From contig NZ_CP108006.1 in the NCBI RefSeq assembly GCF_036127095.1, positions 5,199,501 to 5,263,500 on the forward strand: a stretch of 64,000 nucleotides of DNA, read 5' to 3'. Below are positions 36,202 to 44,952 of this stretch, one piece after another. Within the stretch, counting starts at the first letter, position 1. The number at the start of each line of letters is the position of its first letter. The notes beneath the pieces were generated by a model. That model searched no databases, was not told where the DNA came from, and worked only from the letters and a program-made list of their open reading frames with translations. The position numbers and the translations under genes were made by a program. The DNA is from Streptomyces sp. NBC_00335 (lineage in GTDB: Bacteria; Actinomycetota; Actinomycetes; Streptomycetales; Streptomycetaceae).

Positions 36202-37284
36202 ATGACGGAAGCGATCCTGCTGGTCGGCGGACAGGGGACGCGGCTGCGCCCCGTCACGGTGAACACGCCGAAGCCGATGGTCCACACGGCAGGTGTTCCC
36301 TTCCTCGCCCACCAGATAGCCCGCGCCGCCGCCGCCGGCGTCACGCACATCGTGATGGCCACCTGCTACCTCGCCGAGGTCTTCGAGCCCTACTTCGGGG
36401 ACGGATCCGACTTCGGCGTCCACCTGGAGTACGTGGTCGAGGACGAGCCGCTGGGCACCGGCGGCGCCATCCGCAACGCGGCGCGGCTGCTCACCGGCGG
36501 CCCGGACTCCTCGGTGCTGGTCTTCAACGGGGACATCCTCACCGGCCTGGACATCGCCGGGCTCGTCGAATCGCACAAGGCGGCCGACGCCGACGTCTCC
36601 CTGCACCTGGTCCGGGTCGACGACCCGCGCGCCTTCGGCCTGGTCCCCACCGACGCCCACGGGCGGGTGCTGGCCTTCACCGAGAAGCCGCAGACGCCCG
36701 AGGAGATCATCACCGACCAGATCAACGCCGGCTGCTACGTCTTCCGGCGCAGCGTGATCGACACCATCCCGGCCGGCCGGTCCGTCTCCGTGGAGCGCGA
36801 GACCTTCCCCGGTCTGCTCGCCTCCGGGGCCACCTTGCACGGGGTCACCGAGAACACGTACTGGATGGACCTCGGCAAGCCGGAGGCGATCATCCAGGCC
36901 TCCGCCGACCTGGTCCGCGGCGTCGTCCCCTCCCCGGCCGTCCCCGGACGCCGCGGCGAGTCCCTCGTCCTGCCCGGAGCCCACGTGGCGGCCGGGGCCA
37001 AGCTGTCGGGGGGCACCGTCGTGGGCGCCGGAGCCCGCATCGAGGCGGGTGCGGTCGTCCAGGGCTCCATCGTGCTGGCGGACGCGGTCGTCGGCCCCGA
37101 CGCGCAGGTGTCCGCCAGCCTGATCGGCGCCGGCGCCTCGGTGGGCGCGCGGACCGTACTGGACGCCGCCGTCATCGGTGACGCAGCCGAAGTGGGGGCC
37201 GACAACGAGCTCCGCGCCGGCGCCCGGGTCTGGTGCGGGGCGCGGCTGCCCGACGCGGCGATCCGGTTCTCCTCCGACGCCTGA
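36202..37284 (+). CDS. Sugar-1-phosphate nucleotidyltransferase, GDP-mannose pyrophosphorylase type
   Basis: 360 residues from an ATG at 36202 behind GGGGAGAA. The N-terminal nucleotidyltransferase motif reads ILLVGGQGTRLRPVT. VFNGDILTGLDI holds the metal Asp, AFTEKPQTPEE the sugar-contact region, and a TYWMDLGKPEAI segment closes the catalytic domain. A left-handed beta-helix of hexapeptide repeats fills the last 120 residues. Actinobacterial relatives make GDP-mannose from mannose-1-phosphate. This fits the phosphomannomutase gene at the right edge and the mannosyltransferase-like genes nearby. UDP- or dTDP-sugar specificity cannot be excluded. Confidence 0.88.
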   Translation: MTEAILLVGGQGTRLRPVTVNTPKPMVHTAGVPFLAHQIARAAAAGVTHIVMATCYLAEVFEPYFGDGSDFGVHLEYVVEDEPLGTGGAIRNAARLLTGGPDSSVLVFNGDILTGLDIAGLVESHKAADADVSLHLVRVDDPRAFGLVPTDAHGRVLAFTEKPQTPEEIITDQINAGCYVFRRSVIDTIPAGRSVSVERETFPGLLASGATLHGVTENTYWMDLGKPEAIIQASADLVRGVVPSPAVPGRRGESLVLPGAHVAAGAKLSGGTVVGAGARIEAGAVVQGSIVLADAVVGPDAQVSASLIGAGASVGARTVLDAAVIGDAAEVGADNELRAGARVWCGARLPDAAIRFSSDA

Positions 37285-37324
37285 GCCGGACGGGCGCCCC
37301 GCCCAGGGGCGCCCGGCCTCGTGA

Positions 37325-38671
37325 TCAGTTCCCGCGGACGGTGACCTTCTCGTCCTTCTGGATCTGCTGCACCAGCTGCTGCACCTTCGCCTTGTCCCAG
37401 ACGAGGTTGCCGCCGCGCTGACCGGAGATCGGCATGTTCATGGACACGCCGTCACCGCCGCTGATGCCCTTCATCGCGAAGAACATCGACCCCATGTCGT
37501 ACAGCCCCATGTCCTTGTCCACGATCAGCGTGTCCAGACCCGCGCCCAGCACCGGGTACAGCGCGAACGGGTTCAGGATCGTCGTCGGGGTCGCCGCCTG
37601 GCTCGCCAGCGCCGACAGGAACTTCTGCTGGTTCTTGGTCCGCTGGAGGTCCGACTCGGCGAAGGCGTAGCGGGTCCGTACGTAGGCCAGCGACTGCTCG
37701 CCGTTCAGCGTCTGGGTGCCCGCCTTGAAGTCGGCCCCGGACTTCTCGTCCTTGAACCCCTTCTCGATGTTCAGCTCCACCCCGCCCAGCGCGTCCACGA
37801 TGTTCGCGAAGCCGGCGAAGCCGATCTCCGCGTAGTGGTCGATGCGCAGGCCGGTGTTGAACTCCACCGTCCGCACCAGCAGCTCCGGGCCGTCCTGGGC
37901 GTACGCGGCGTTCAGCTTGGTCCGCTTGCCCTTGCCCTCCCACTTCTTGCCCGACTCAGAGCCGACGAAGGACGGGATCTCCACGTCGGAGTCGCGCGGC
38001 AGGGAGATCATCGTGTTCCCGCTGGAGCACTTGGCGAGGATCATCATCGAGTCGGTGCGCTTGCCCTCGGCCGAGCCGGTGTGGAGCTTCTTCTTGTCCT
38101 CGGCGGACATGCCCTCACGGCTGTCGGAGCCCACGATCAGGTAGGTCGTGCAGTCGCCCTCCTTCGGGCGCTCGATGACCTTGGAGAGGTCGACCTCGCG
38201 GCGCACGTTGGAGTCGGCCCAGAAGTACGTGCCGATGCCCGTCACGAGCAGGCCCGAGACCAGCACGATCGAGCCGATCTTGATCCGCCGCCGCCAGTCC
38301 GGGGCCGGTCCCGCAGGCCCGGCCGGGCCGCCGGGGCCACCCGCTCCGTGCCCGCGCGGCCCGCCGGGCGGCTGGCCGCCGCCGTAGACCTGGCCGGTGT
38401 TGTAGCCGCTGTCGTAGCTGCCGTCGCTGTACGAGCCGTCCTGCTGCGGAGGCACGTAAGGGGCGCCGGCCGGCGGCTGGACCGGGCGGCGCGGGGGCTG
38501 CTGGGGCTGCACCGGCTGCTGCCGGGACGCCTGGGGGCCGGGGCCGGGCCGCTGGACGTGCCTCATCCGCCGTGCGCCTTCCGGCTCCGCCTGGCCGCTG
38601 CCGCGGCCGTACCCGTCATCGCGGCGGCCACGCTGGTCCTGCTCACCGCTCCACCCGTCCCAGTCACTCAT
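37325..38671 (-). CDS. LytR-CpsA-Psr (LCP) family protein 1
   Basis: 448 residues from ATG 38671 (MSDWDGWSG). A long Gly/Pro/Gln-rich cytoplasmic N-terminus (about 155 residues) precedes one transmembrane helix and the extracellular LCP domain. Domain motifs are YLIVGSDSREGMSAEDK, ISLPRDSDVEIPSF, KLNAAYAQDGPELLVRTVE and LAYVRTRYAFAESDLQRTKNQQ, which hold the Arg and Asp residues that bind polyprenyl pyrophosphate. LCP enzymes attach wall polymers to peptidoglycan. No C-terminal LytR_C domain is seen. Confidence 0.93.
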   Translation of the reverse strand: MSDWDGWSGEQDQRGRRDDGYGRGSGQAEPEGARRMRHVQRPGPGPQASRQQPVQPQQPPRRPVQPPAGAPYVPPQQDGSYSDGSYDSGYNTGQVYGGGQPPGGPRGHGAGGPGGPAGPAGPAPDWRRRIKIGSIVLVSGLLVTGIGTYFWADSNVRREVDLSKVIERPKEGDCTTYLIVGSDSREGMSAEDKKKLHTGSAEGKRTDSMMILAKCSSGNTMISLPRDSDVEIPSFVGSESGKKWEGKGKRTKLNAAYAQDGPELLVRTVEFNTGLRIDHYAEIGFAGFANIVDALGGVELNIEKGFKDEKSGADFKAGTQTLNGEQSLAYVRTRYAFAESDLQRTKNQQKFLSALASQAATPTTILNPFALYPVLGAGLDTLIVDKDMGLYDMGSMFFAMKGISGGDGVSMNMPISGQRGGNLVWDKAKVQQLVQQIQKDEKVTVRGN

Positions 38672-38777
38672 GTGCCCAAGAATGCCTGGCAGGGAGGGTC
38701 GCCGAACACCCCCGGCGGCTGTTCGTACCGGTGCTGTTGCAGAGTCGATGCCCGCGGGCCGCACTTAAGCTGTCCCC

Positions 38778-39320
38778 ATGACAGAGATACCGGGCGAGCT
38801 TGCGGGGAAGCCGATCTCGGCTTCCCGCACCACCCTGAGCCACATCATGACCGCCAACGACACCAACCTCCTGGGGACGGTGCACGGCGGAGTGATCATG
38901 AAGCTGGTGGACGACGCGGCGGGAGCCGTGGCCGGCCGCCACTCCGGGGGCCCGGCCGTCACCGCCTCCATGGACGAGATGGCCTTCCTGGCCCCCGTCC
39001 GGGTCGGCGACCTCGTCCACGTCAAGGCCCAGTGCAACTGGACCGGCCGCTCCTCCATGGAGATCGGCGTACGCGTCCTCGCGGAGCGGTGGAACGAGTC
39101 CACCCCCGCCACCCAGGTCGGCAGCGCCTACCTCGTCTTCACCGCGGTCGACGCCGACGGCAAGCCCCGCGAGGTCCCGCAGGTGATCCGGGAGACCGAG
39201 CGGGACGAGCGGCGCTACCAGGAAGCCCAGATCCGCCGCACCCACCGGCTCGCCCGCCGCCAGGCCATCCGCGACCTGCGGGAAGAGCGGTCCGCGCAGG
39301 GGCTGGACGCCGACGTCTAG
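38778..39320 (+). CDS. Acyl-CoA thioesterase (hotdog fold)
   Basis: 180 residues. The single hotdog domain starts with SRTTLSHIMTANDTNLLGTVHGGVIMKLVDDAAG, with Asn and His typical of YciA/BFIT-type acyl-CoA thioesterases, followed by VTASMDEMAFLAPVRVGDLV. The C-terminal 40 residues are a charged helix. It hydrolyses acyl-CoA to free acid and CoA; chain length is unknown. It is divergent from LCP protein 1. Confidence 0.9.
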   Translation: MTEIPGELAGKPISASRTTLSHIMTANDTNLLGTVHGGVIMKLVDDAAGAVAGRHSGGPAVTASMDEMAFLAPVRVGDLVHVKAQCNWTGRSSMEIGVRVLAERWNESTPATQVGSAYLVFTAVDADGKPREVPQVIRETERDERRYQEAQIRRTHRLARRQAIRDLREERSAQGLDADV

Positions 39321-39438
39321 TGCGCCCGCACCCGCGCCCGTACCCGTACCGGTACCCGGGCCCGTATCCCCACAGGTACACGTGTCAGGGTGAGCAAGTC
39401 CGCCCGGACCTGCCACCCCGCGCCCCCTGGAAGGCACC

Positions 39439-40257
39439 ATGAAACGCCGCTCGGCCATACTCGCCGGCCTTGCCGGCCTCGCGGGCCTCACAGGCCTCGC
39501 CGCGACGGTCCCGACGATGCTGACGGCGGCCTCCCCGAAGGACCGCGCCGCCGGCGAAGCATCCCCGCAAGCCTCCCCGCAGCCCTCCGGCACGGAGCCG
39601 CCGCCGCAGATCCGCGTCATGCCCCTCGGCGACTCGACGGTCGCCGGCTCGGGAAGCGCCCAGCGCGTCGGCTACCGGCTGCCGCTGCAGCTCCTGATCT
39701 CCGGCCGGTCCGGGTACACCGTCGACTTCGTGGGCTCCCAGGAGCGCGGCCCCATGGCCGACAACCAGCACGAGGGCCACCCCGGCTACACCATCGACCG
39801 GATCCGTGCCGGGGTGGACCGGTGGATCAAGACCTACAGGCCGGACGTGGTCCTGCTCTCGGTCGGTCTCAACGACCTGAACCTGGGCGACGACCCGGAA
39901 CTCGCGGCGGATCAGGCCGCGGACCTGGTGGACCGGATCTTCGCCCTGCGCCCCGGGATCACCGTCATCATGCAGGGCGTGGTCCCCACGACCCCCGGGT
40001 CCAGGCGCCAGGGCCTCACCGCGCAGATCGGCACGTACAACCAGCGGCTCAAGCGGATGGAGGGGGAGCAGCAGGCGGCGGGCAGGCACTTCAGGTTCGT
40101 CAAGGCCCCCTGGCTGATGCCCCTGGAGCGGGCCGACGCCTCCCGGCCGGCCGAGCTCAACGACGGCCTGCACCCGAACGACAGCGGGTACGCGAAGGTG
40201 GCGGACGCCTTCTTCGGGGCCCTGGAGCAGGCCCACGCGGACGGCTGGTTCGGCTGA
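39439..40257 (+). CDS. Secreted SGNH/GDSL hydrolase
   Basis: 272 residues from an ATG behind GGAAGG. A signal peptide covers about residues 1-32. SGNH blocks are in order: MPLGDSTVAGSG (block I, nucleophile Ser), a Gly-containing GHPGYTIDRI, VGLNDLNLGDD (block III Asn), and DGLHPNDSGYAKVADAFF (block V Asp and His). It is an exported esterase or deacetylase; among glycopolymer genes it may deacylate cell-wall carbohydrate. The substrate is unknown. Confidence 0.88.
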   Translation: MKRRSAILAGLAGLAGLTGLAATVPTMLTAASPKDRAAGEASPQASPQPSGTEPPPQIRVMPLGDSTVAGSGSAQRVGYRLPLQLLISGRSGYTVDFVGSQERGPMADNQHEGHPGYTIDRIRAGVDRWIKTYRPDVVLLSVGLNDLNLGDDPELAADQAADLVDRIFALRPGITVIMQGVVPTTPGSRRQGLTAQIGTYNQRLKRMEGEQQAAGRHFRFVKAPWLMPLERADASRPAELNDGLHPNDSGYAKVADAFFGALEQAHADGWFG

Positions 40258-40375
40258 GGGCCTGCGGGCGTCCCGCCTCCGGGCCGCGCGCCCGCCCACC
40301 GGTCCGTCCGCGGCCCGGCGGTCCGTACCGGCTCCGGTGGCCCGTAGCGGCTCCGGTGGCCCCTAGCGGCTCCGG

Positions 40376-41914
40376 TCAGGAGCCGCCGCAGACCACCTGG
40401 TCACCGGTGACCACACCGAACTCGCCCTGGTACGGATCCTCCGCGCGCACCGCCACCACCTTGCGGTAGTCGGCGCCCGCGATCACCACGACGGTCCGCC
40501 CCTGCCCCCGCACGGCCCGCATCTCACTGCCGGGCAGCGCGGTGGACACCGTACGGGCCGACCGGTCCCAGCGCGGGTCGTACGTGATCACCGTGCGCTT
40601 GACGTCCCGGCTCGCGCCGTTGCCCGGAGCCCGGGTGGTGTCGAAGCCGGTGGCGCGCAGCGCCGAGTCCACCCGGGTGCCCAGCCCGTCGATCCGGGTG
40701 CCGTTCTCCACCTGGACCCGGACCTGCCCCGGGGGCACGTCCACCGGCACCGCGGGCTGCCGCCGCACCGGCTTGCCGGCGGCGGGGGCCGCGGGCGGGG
40801 CCATCGGCCGGTCCTCGCGCAGCGCCTGGAAGAGCTTCGCGGCCTTCCCCTCGTCCCATTTCACGGTGGAGCCGATGCCCTTGACCGGGAAGGAGGGGTT
40901 GCCGACGGGCACGGAGGCGAACTCCGAGGAGGACGGGGTGAAATCGCGCATCGCCTGCCCGAGCGCCAGCATCTGCTCCGAGCCGAAGCCCTTGTCGGCC
41001 CGGACCGAGCTCAGCAGGGTGGAGCTGACCTGCTTGAACTTCACGGGGTTGAGCAGCACCCCGCCCCCGGTGGCCTGCTTGATCAGGGCGGCGATGAACC
41101 GCTGCTGACGCTGCATCCGGCCCAGGTCCGAGGCCCCGTCGACATGGCGCGAGCGCACGTACTGCAGGGCCTGGCCGCCGCTGAGCCGGTGGGTGCCGGG
41201 GAGCAGGTCGAGGCCCGTGTTGGGGTCGTGCATGGTCTTGGCGGTGCAGATCTCCACGCCGCCCATGGCGTCGACCGTCTTCATGAAGCTGGTGAAGTCG
41301 ACCTCCAGGTAGTGGTCGATCTTCACGCGGGTCATGTTCTCGACGGTGCGCACGGTCAGCTGGGGCCCGCCCTCGGCGTAGGCGGCGTTGAGCTTCACGG
41401 GGTGGGCCCCGTGCGGTTTGCCGCTGGAGCCGTCCACGTGCTCGGGCAGCTCCACGAAGCTGTCGCGGGGGAGGCTGACCACACTGGCCCGTGCCCGGTC
41501 CGCCGAGAGGTGGACCAGCATGACGGTGTCGGTGCAGTGGCAGGGCGCGCCGCCCAGGCGGTACTCGCGCTTCTCCTCGGCGGTGATCTTGTCGCGGCCG
41601 TCGGTGCCGACGAGCAGGAAGTTCACCCCGTGCCCGGCCTGCGGGCGGTTCTTCATGTCCTTGAAGGGGTCCACGCGCTGGATCCCGGTGTCCAGCCCGG
41701 TCATCACGGCGTGCCCGAGGGCTCCCGAGCCCAGGACGAGCACCGACAGCCCCGCCGCGAGCCGGACCCCCCAGCGGGGTCTGTCCGCCGGCCGCTTCCC
41801 GCCCGCCCGGGGCCCGGCCGGACCGCCTGGCCGCGGCGCGCGCTGCGACGGCCGGGCGGACCGGGCGGGCAGGGCGGGTCGGGTGGGACGGTGCGGCTGG
41901 GGCACGGGGGACAC
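40376..41914 (-). CDS. LCP family protein 2 with LytR_C domain
   Basis: 512 residues. A basic Pro/Arg-rich N-terminus of about 48 residues precedes one transmembrane helix (LAAGLSVLVLGSGALGHAV). The LCP domain shows FLLVGTDGRDKITAEEK, VSLPRDSFVELPEH, KLNAAYAEGGPQLTVRTVE and QYVRSRHVDGASDLGRMQRQQ. A LytR_C domain follows (VRVQVENGTRIDGLGTRV). The GTG at 41914 and the next GTG at 41905 are both possible starts; the latter is better placed behind GAGG. Confidence 0.93.
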   Translation of the reverse strand: MSPVPQPHRPTRPALPARSARPSQRAPRPGGPAGPRAGGKRPADRPRWGVRLAAGLSVLVLGSGALGHAVMTGLDTGIQRVDPFKDMKNRPQAGHGVNFLLVGTDGRDKITAEEKREYRLGGAPCHCTDTVMLVHLSADRARASVVSLPRDSFVELPEHVDGSSGKPHGAHPVKLNAAYAEGGPQLTVRTVENMTRVKIDHYLEVDFTSFMKTVDAMGGVEICTAKTMHDPNTGLDLLPGTHRLSGGQALQYVRSRHVDGASDLGRMQRQQRFIAALIKQATGGGVLLNPVKFKQVSSTLLSSVRADKGFGSEQMLALGQAMRDFTPSSSEFASVPVGNPSFPVKGIGSTVKWDEGKAAKLFQALREDRPMAPPAAPAAGKPVRRQPAVPVDVPPGQVRVQVENGTRIDGLGTRVDSALRATGFDTTRAPGNGASRDVKRTVITYDPRWDRSARTVSTALPGSEMRAVRGQGRTVVVIAGADYRKVVAVRAEDPYQGEFGVVTGDQVVCGGS

Positions 41915-42046
41915 CTCGCACGTTCGGCAGATTCGTCAGAACAGTAGGTCCATACGATCAGCCGCTGTCCGTACTGCTCATCCGGCGCGCACCGGGTTCC
42001 CCCGTACGCGGTAACGTGACACCGATACCCGACCTTGAAGGACCAC

Positions 42047-43087
42047 ATGCCCGCCCAGCAGCCCGCAGTCTCGGTGATCATGCCGGTACTCGACGAGGAG
42101 CGCCATCTGCGCGACTCGGTCCACCACATCCTCGGACAGGAGTACGGGGGTGAAATGGAAGTGGTGATCGCCCTCGGTCCGTCCAAGGACCGGACCGACG
42201 AGATCGCCGCCGAGCTGGTTCGGGAAACCGCGTCCAACGAACGCGCCCGGGTCCAGACCGTCCCGAACCCCACCGGCCGCACCCCCGCCGCCCTCAACGC
42301 GGCCATCCAGGCCTCGCGCCACCCGATCGTCGTCCGCGTGGACGGCCACGGCATGCTCTCCCCGAACTACATCGCCACCGCGGTCCGCCTCCTGGAGGAG
42401 ACCGGCGCGCAGAACGTCGGCGGCATCATGCACGCCGAGGGCGAGAACGCCTGGGAGGACGCCGTCGCCGCCGCGATGACCTCGCGCATCGGCGTCGGCA
42501 ACGCCGCCTTCCACACCGGTGGCAAGGCCGGCCCCGCCGACACCGTCTACCTCGGCGTGTTCCGGCGGGAGGCCCTGGAGGCCGCCGGCGGGTACAACGT
42601 GGAGTTCATCCGCGCCCAGGACTGGGAGCTGAACTTCCGCATCCGCGAGGCCGGCGGGCTGATCTGGTTCTCGCCGGAGCTGAAGGTCCAGTACCGGCCG
42701 CGGCCCTCCGTACGGGCACTCGCCAAGCAGTACAAGGACTACGGGCGCTGGCGCCACGTGGTGGCCCGCTACCACTCGGGCTCCATCAACCTGCGCTACC
42801 TCGCCCCGCCGGCCGCCGTCTGCGCGATCGCCGCAGGGCTGGTCGTCGGAGCGGCCGTCACCCCGTGGGCCTTCGTCATCCCGGCGGGCTACCTCGCGGC
42901 GATCACCGCCGGCTCCGTACCGGCCGGCAAGGGGCTGTCGCTGAAGGCGCGGCTGCGGATCCCCGTCGCCCTGGCGACCATGCACATGTGCTGGGGCTAC
43001 GGCTTCCTGACCAGCCCGCGCTCGCTCGCCGCCAAGGTCATCGCGAGCCGCCGCCCGTCGGTGAGCCGGGACGCCGCCGAGCTCTGA
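42047..43087 (+). CDS. Family 2 glycosyltransferase with C-terminal membrane segments
   Basis: 346 residues from an ATG at 42047 with GAAGGA upstream. The GT-A fold begins VSVIMPVLDEERHLRDSV. The DxD-type motif is VRVDGHGMLS, the acceptor region YLGVFRREALEAAGGYN, and the ED-like catalytic motif RAQDWELNFRIREAGG. About three hydrophobic segments at the C-terminus anchor it in the membrane. It resembles dolichyl-phosphate-mannose or wall-polysaccharide transferases. It lies between LCP genes on the opposite strand. Confidence 0.9.
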   Translation: MPAQQPAVSVIMPVLDEERHLRDSVHHILGQEYGGEMEVVIALGPSKDRTDEIAAELVRETASNERARVQTVPNPTGRTPAALNAAIQASRHPIVVRVDGHGMLSPNYIATAVRLLEETGAQNVGGIMHAEGENAWEDAVAAAMTSRIGVGNAAFHTGGKAGPADTVYLGVFRREALEAAGGYNVEFIRAQDWELNFRIREAGGLIWFSPELKVQYRPRPSVRALAKQYKDYGRWRHVVARYHSGSINLRYLAPPAAVCAIAAGLVVGAAVTPWAFVIPAGYLAAITAGSVPAGKGLSLKARLRIPVALATMHMCWGYGFLTSPRSLAAKVIASRRPSVSRDAAEL

Positions 43088-43100
43088 GCCCCGTACAACA

Positions 43101-43145
43101 CGAAAGGGGTGACCCGGTCCGACGAGGACCGGGTCACCCCTTTCG
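43101..43145. terminator. Bidirectional terminator with 20-bp perfect stem
   Basis: CGAAAGGGGTG... at 43101-43120 pairs perfectly with 43126-43145, with a GACGA loop. It lies between the convergent glycosyltransferase and LCP protein 3 genes and ends with TTTCG. Confidence 0.95.
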
Positions 43146-43171
43146 GCGTTCGGGGGTGTCGGCCCCTCAGC

Positions 43172-44851
43172 TCACCACTGGTACGGCTTGTAGATGTCCA
43201 TGCAGCTGGTGTCCGTTCCATTGAGCACGTCCGCGGACTCGGGGACGTCTCCGGCCTGGGGCGGCGCCTGCTGCGGGTAGACGTTGCCCTCGCGCCAGTC
43301 CGCGCCCACCAGGACCGTGATCTTGGTTGCCGCGGCCGACTTCTGCACGGAGGTGACGGGGATCCCGAGGGCCGTGGCCACGGCCTGCGCGTCGCCGGCC
43401 TGGGCGTCCGTGGCGTAGCGGACGACCGTCGCCTTCTCCGGGGTCAGCGCACCGTCCGGCTTGGCCAGCGCGAACCCCTTGGAGACCAGCTGGCCGGCGA
43501 TGGCCGTGGCCCGCTTGGACACCGCCTGTGCCCCGCTGCCCGTTCCGTTGACCACCTTTACGGCGAGCTTCGCGGGGTTGGAGGACGGCGGCGCGGAGGA
43601 CGGCTGCGGGGTCGGCTCGGTGGAGGGAACGGGCGATCCGCTCCCGGTCGGCGCCGGTTCGCCGTTCTTGTCCATGGCGACGTCCGTGCGCAGCAGGTCC
43701 CACACCTTCGGGGCGTCCGTGGGGTTGAGGATCAGCCGGTCCTTGTCGCTCGGCGCCTGGAGCACCGGGATCGTGGTCGACGTGATGCGGTTGACCGGCA
43801 CGTCCTTGAGCAGCAGGGCGAGGTCGAGGAGCTTCTTGACCGTCCCGATCTCCTCCGACACCTGCAGTGCCTTCGTCGCCGCCTCCGCCAGGCCGGTGAG
43901 GCGGGGGAGGTCGGTGAAGGCGTTCTGGCTCTTGAGGCCGCGCATCATCGAGTTCATGTACATGTGCTGCGCCTTGGCGCGGCCCATGTCGCTGTAGAAG
44001 GAGTGCCGGGTGCGCAGCCACTGGAGCGCCTGCTCGCCCTGGACCCTGGTGGTGCCCGCCTTCAGCTTGAGGCCGGAACCGCCCGTCCCCGAACCGGGCT
44101 TCGACTGGTCGAAGACGTTCTGGTTGACGCAGACGTCGACGCCGCCGATCGCGTCGGCCATGCTCACGACACCGACGAAGTCGATCATCATCCAGTGGTC
44201 GATGTAGACGTTGGTCATCTTCTCCCAGGTGGCCAGGGTGCAGCCGGGCCCCCCGTTCGCGAGACTCTCGTTGATCATCGTCCTGGTGGCTTTGTACTTC
44301 GTGCCCGTCTTGGGATCGGTGCACTCCGGGATGTCCACGATGGTGTCGCGCGGCACGGAGGTGACCGAGGCGTTCTTCCGGTCGGCGGATATGTGGATCA
44401 GCATCTGCACGTCGGCCCGCGCGGGGTCGCCGATCTTGTCCCAGCCCCCGCCGAGCTTCGCGTTCTCCTCGTCCCGGACGTCCGAGCCGAGCATCAGGAT
44501 GTTGATCGGACGCCGGCCCGCGGCGTCGGCCTCGGACTTGGCGACCCCGCTGTCACCGCTCATGCGCTGGCCGCTGCGGATGTTGCCGTTGAGGTGGCGG
44601 TAGTAGAGGTAACCGGCCGCCGCCGTCCCGAGTATGAGCAGCGCCACGATGGAGGCCGCCCAGCGCAGTGCGCGGCGCCGTCCCCGCCGGGCCGGGCGCT
44701 TGCCGCCGCCCGCGCCCCCGCCGCCGCGGCGGCCGGAGCCCGACCTCGGCGCCGGTACGGCACTGGTGGCCGTCGGACGGGTGCCGGCGGCGGATATGCC
44801 GTCGCCGGCCCGGCCCGGCGCCCCCTCCCCATGCACGCTGCTGTGCCTCAC
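43172..44851 (-). CDS. LCP family protein 3 with LytR_C domain
   Basis: 559 residues from a GTG at 44851. A Gly/Arg-rich N-terminus is followed by one transmembrane helix (WAASIVALLILGTAAAGYLYY). LCP motifs include NILMLGSDVRDEENAK, TSVPRDTIVDIPEC, NESLANGGPGCTLATWE and QWLRTRHSFYSDMGRAKAQH. A Pro/Ser linker leads to LytR_C (LAVKVVNGTGSGAQAVS). Paired Cys residues and the ACTS-type surface loop resemble LCP protein 4, its nearest neighbour, so these two probably arose by duplication. Confidence 0.93.
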   Translation of the reverse strand: MRHSSVHGEGAPGRAGDGISAAGTRPTATSAVPAPRSGSGRRGGGGAGGGKRPARRGRRRALRWAASIVALLILGTAAAGYLYYRHLNGNIRSGQRMSGDSGVAKSEADAAGRRPINILMLGSDVRDEENAKLGGGWDKIGDPARADVQMLIHISADRKNASVTSVPRDTIVDIPECTDPKTGTKYKATRTMINESLANGGPGCTLATWEKMTNVYIDHWMMIDFVGVVSMADAIGGVDVCVNQNVFDQSKPGSGTGGSGLKLKAGTTRVQGEQALQWLRTRHSFYSDMGRAKAQHMYMNSMMRGLKSQNAFTDLPRLTGLAEAATKALQVSEEIGTVKKLLDLALLLKDVPVNRITSTTIPVLQAPSDKDRLILNPTDAPKVWDLLRTDVAMDKNGEPAPTGSGSPVPSTEPTPQPSSAPPSSNPAKLAVKVVNGTGSGAQAVSKRATAIAGQLVSKGFALAKPDGALTPEKATVVRYATDAQAGDAQAVATALGIPVTSVQKSAAATKITVLVGADWREGNVYPQQAPPQAGDVPESADVLNGTDTSCMDIYKPYQW

Positions 44852-44952
44852 GCGTCCCCCATCACGATCATTCTGTGTCGGTATTGTGCCGGTCCGATGT
44901 GTTCCGGCACGTCATTTCGTGACCGCGGAGGGCCGGTCGGCCCGCCTGTCGG

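Noticed and set aside
39322..39375. Simple CCGTACC/CCGCACC repeats after the thioesterase gene
   Set aside because: Short degenerate GC-rich run; too small and irregular to call an element.
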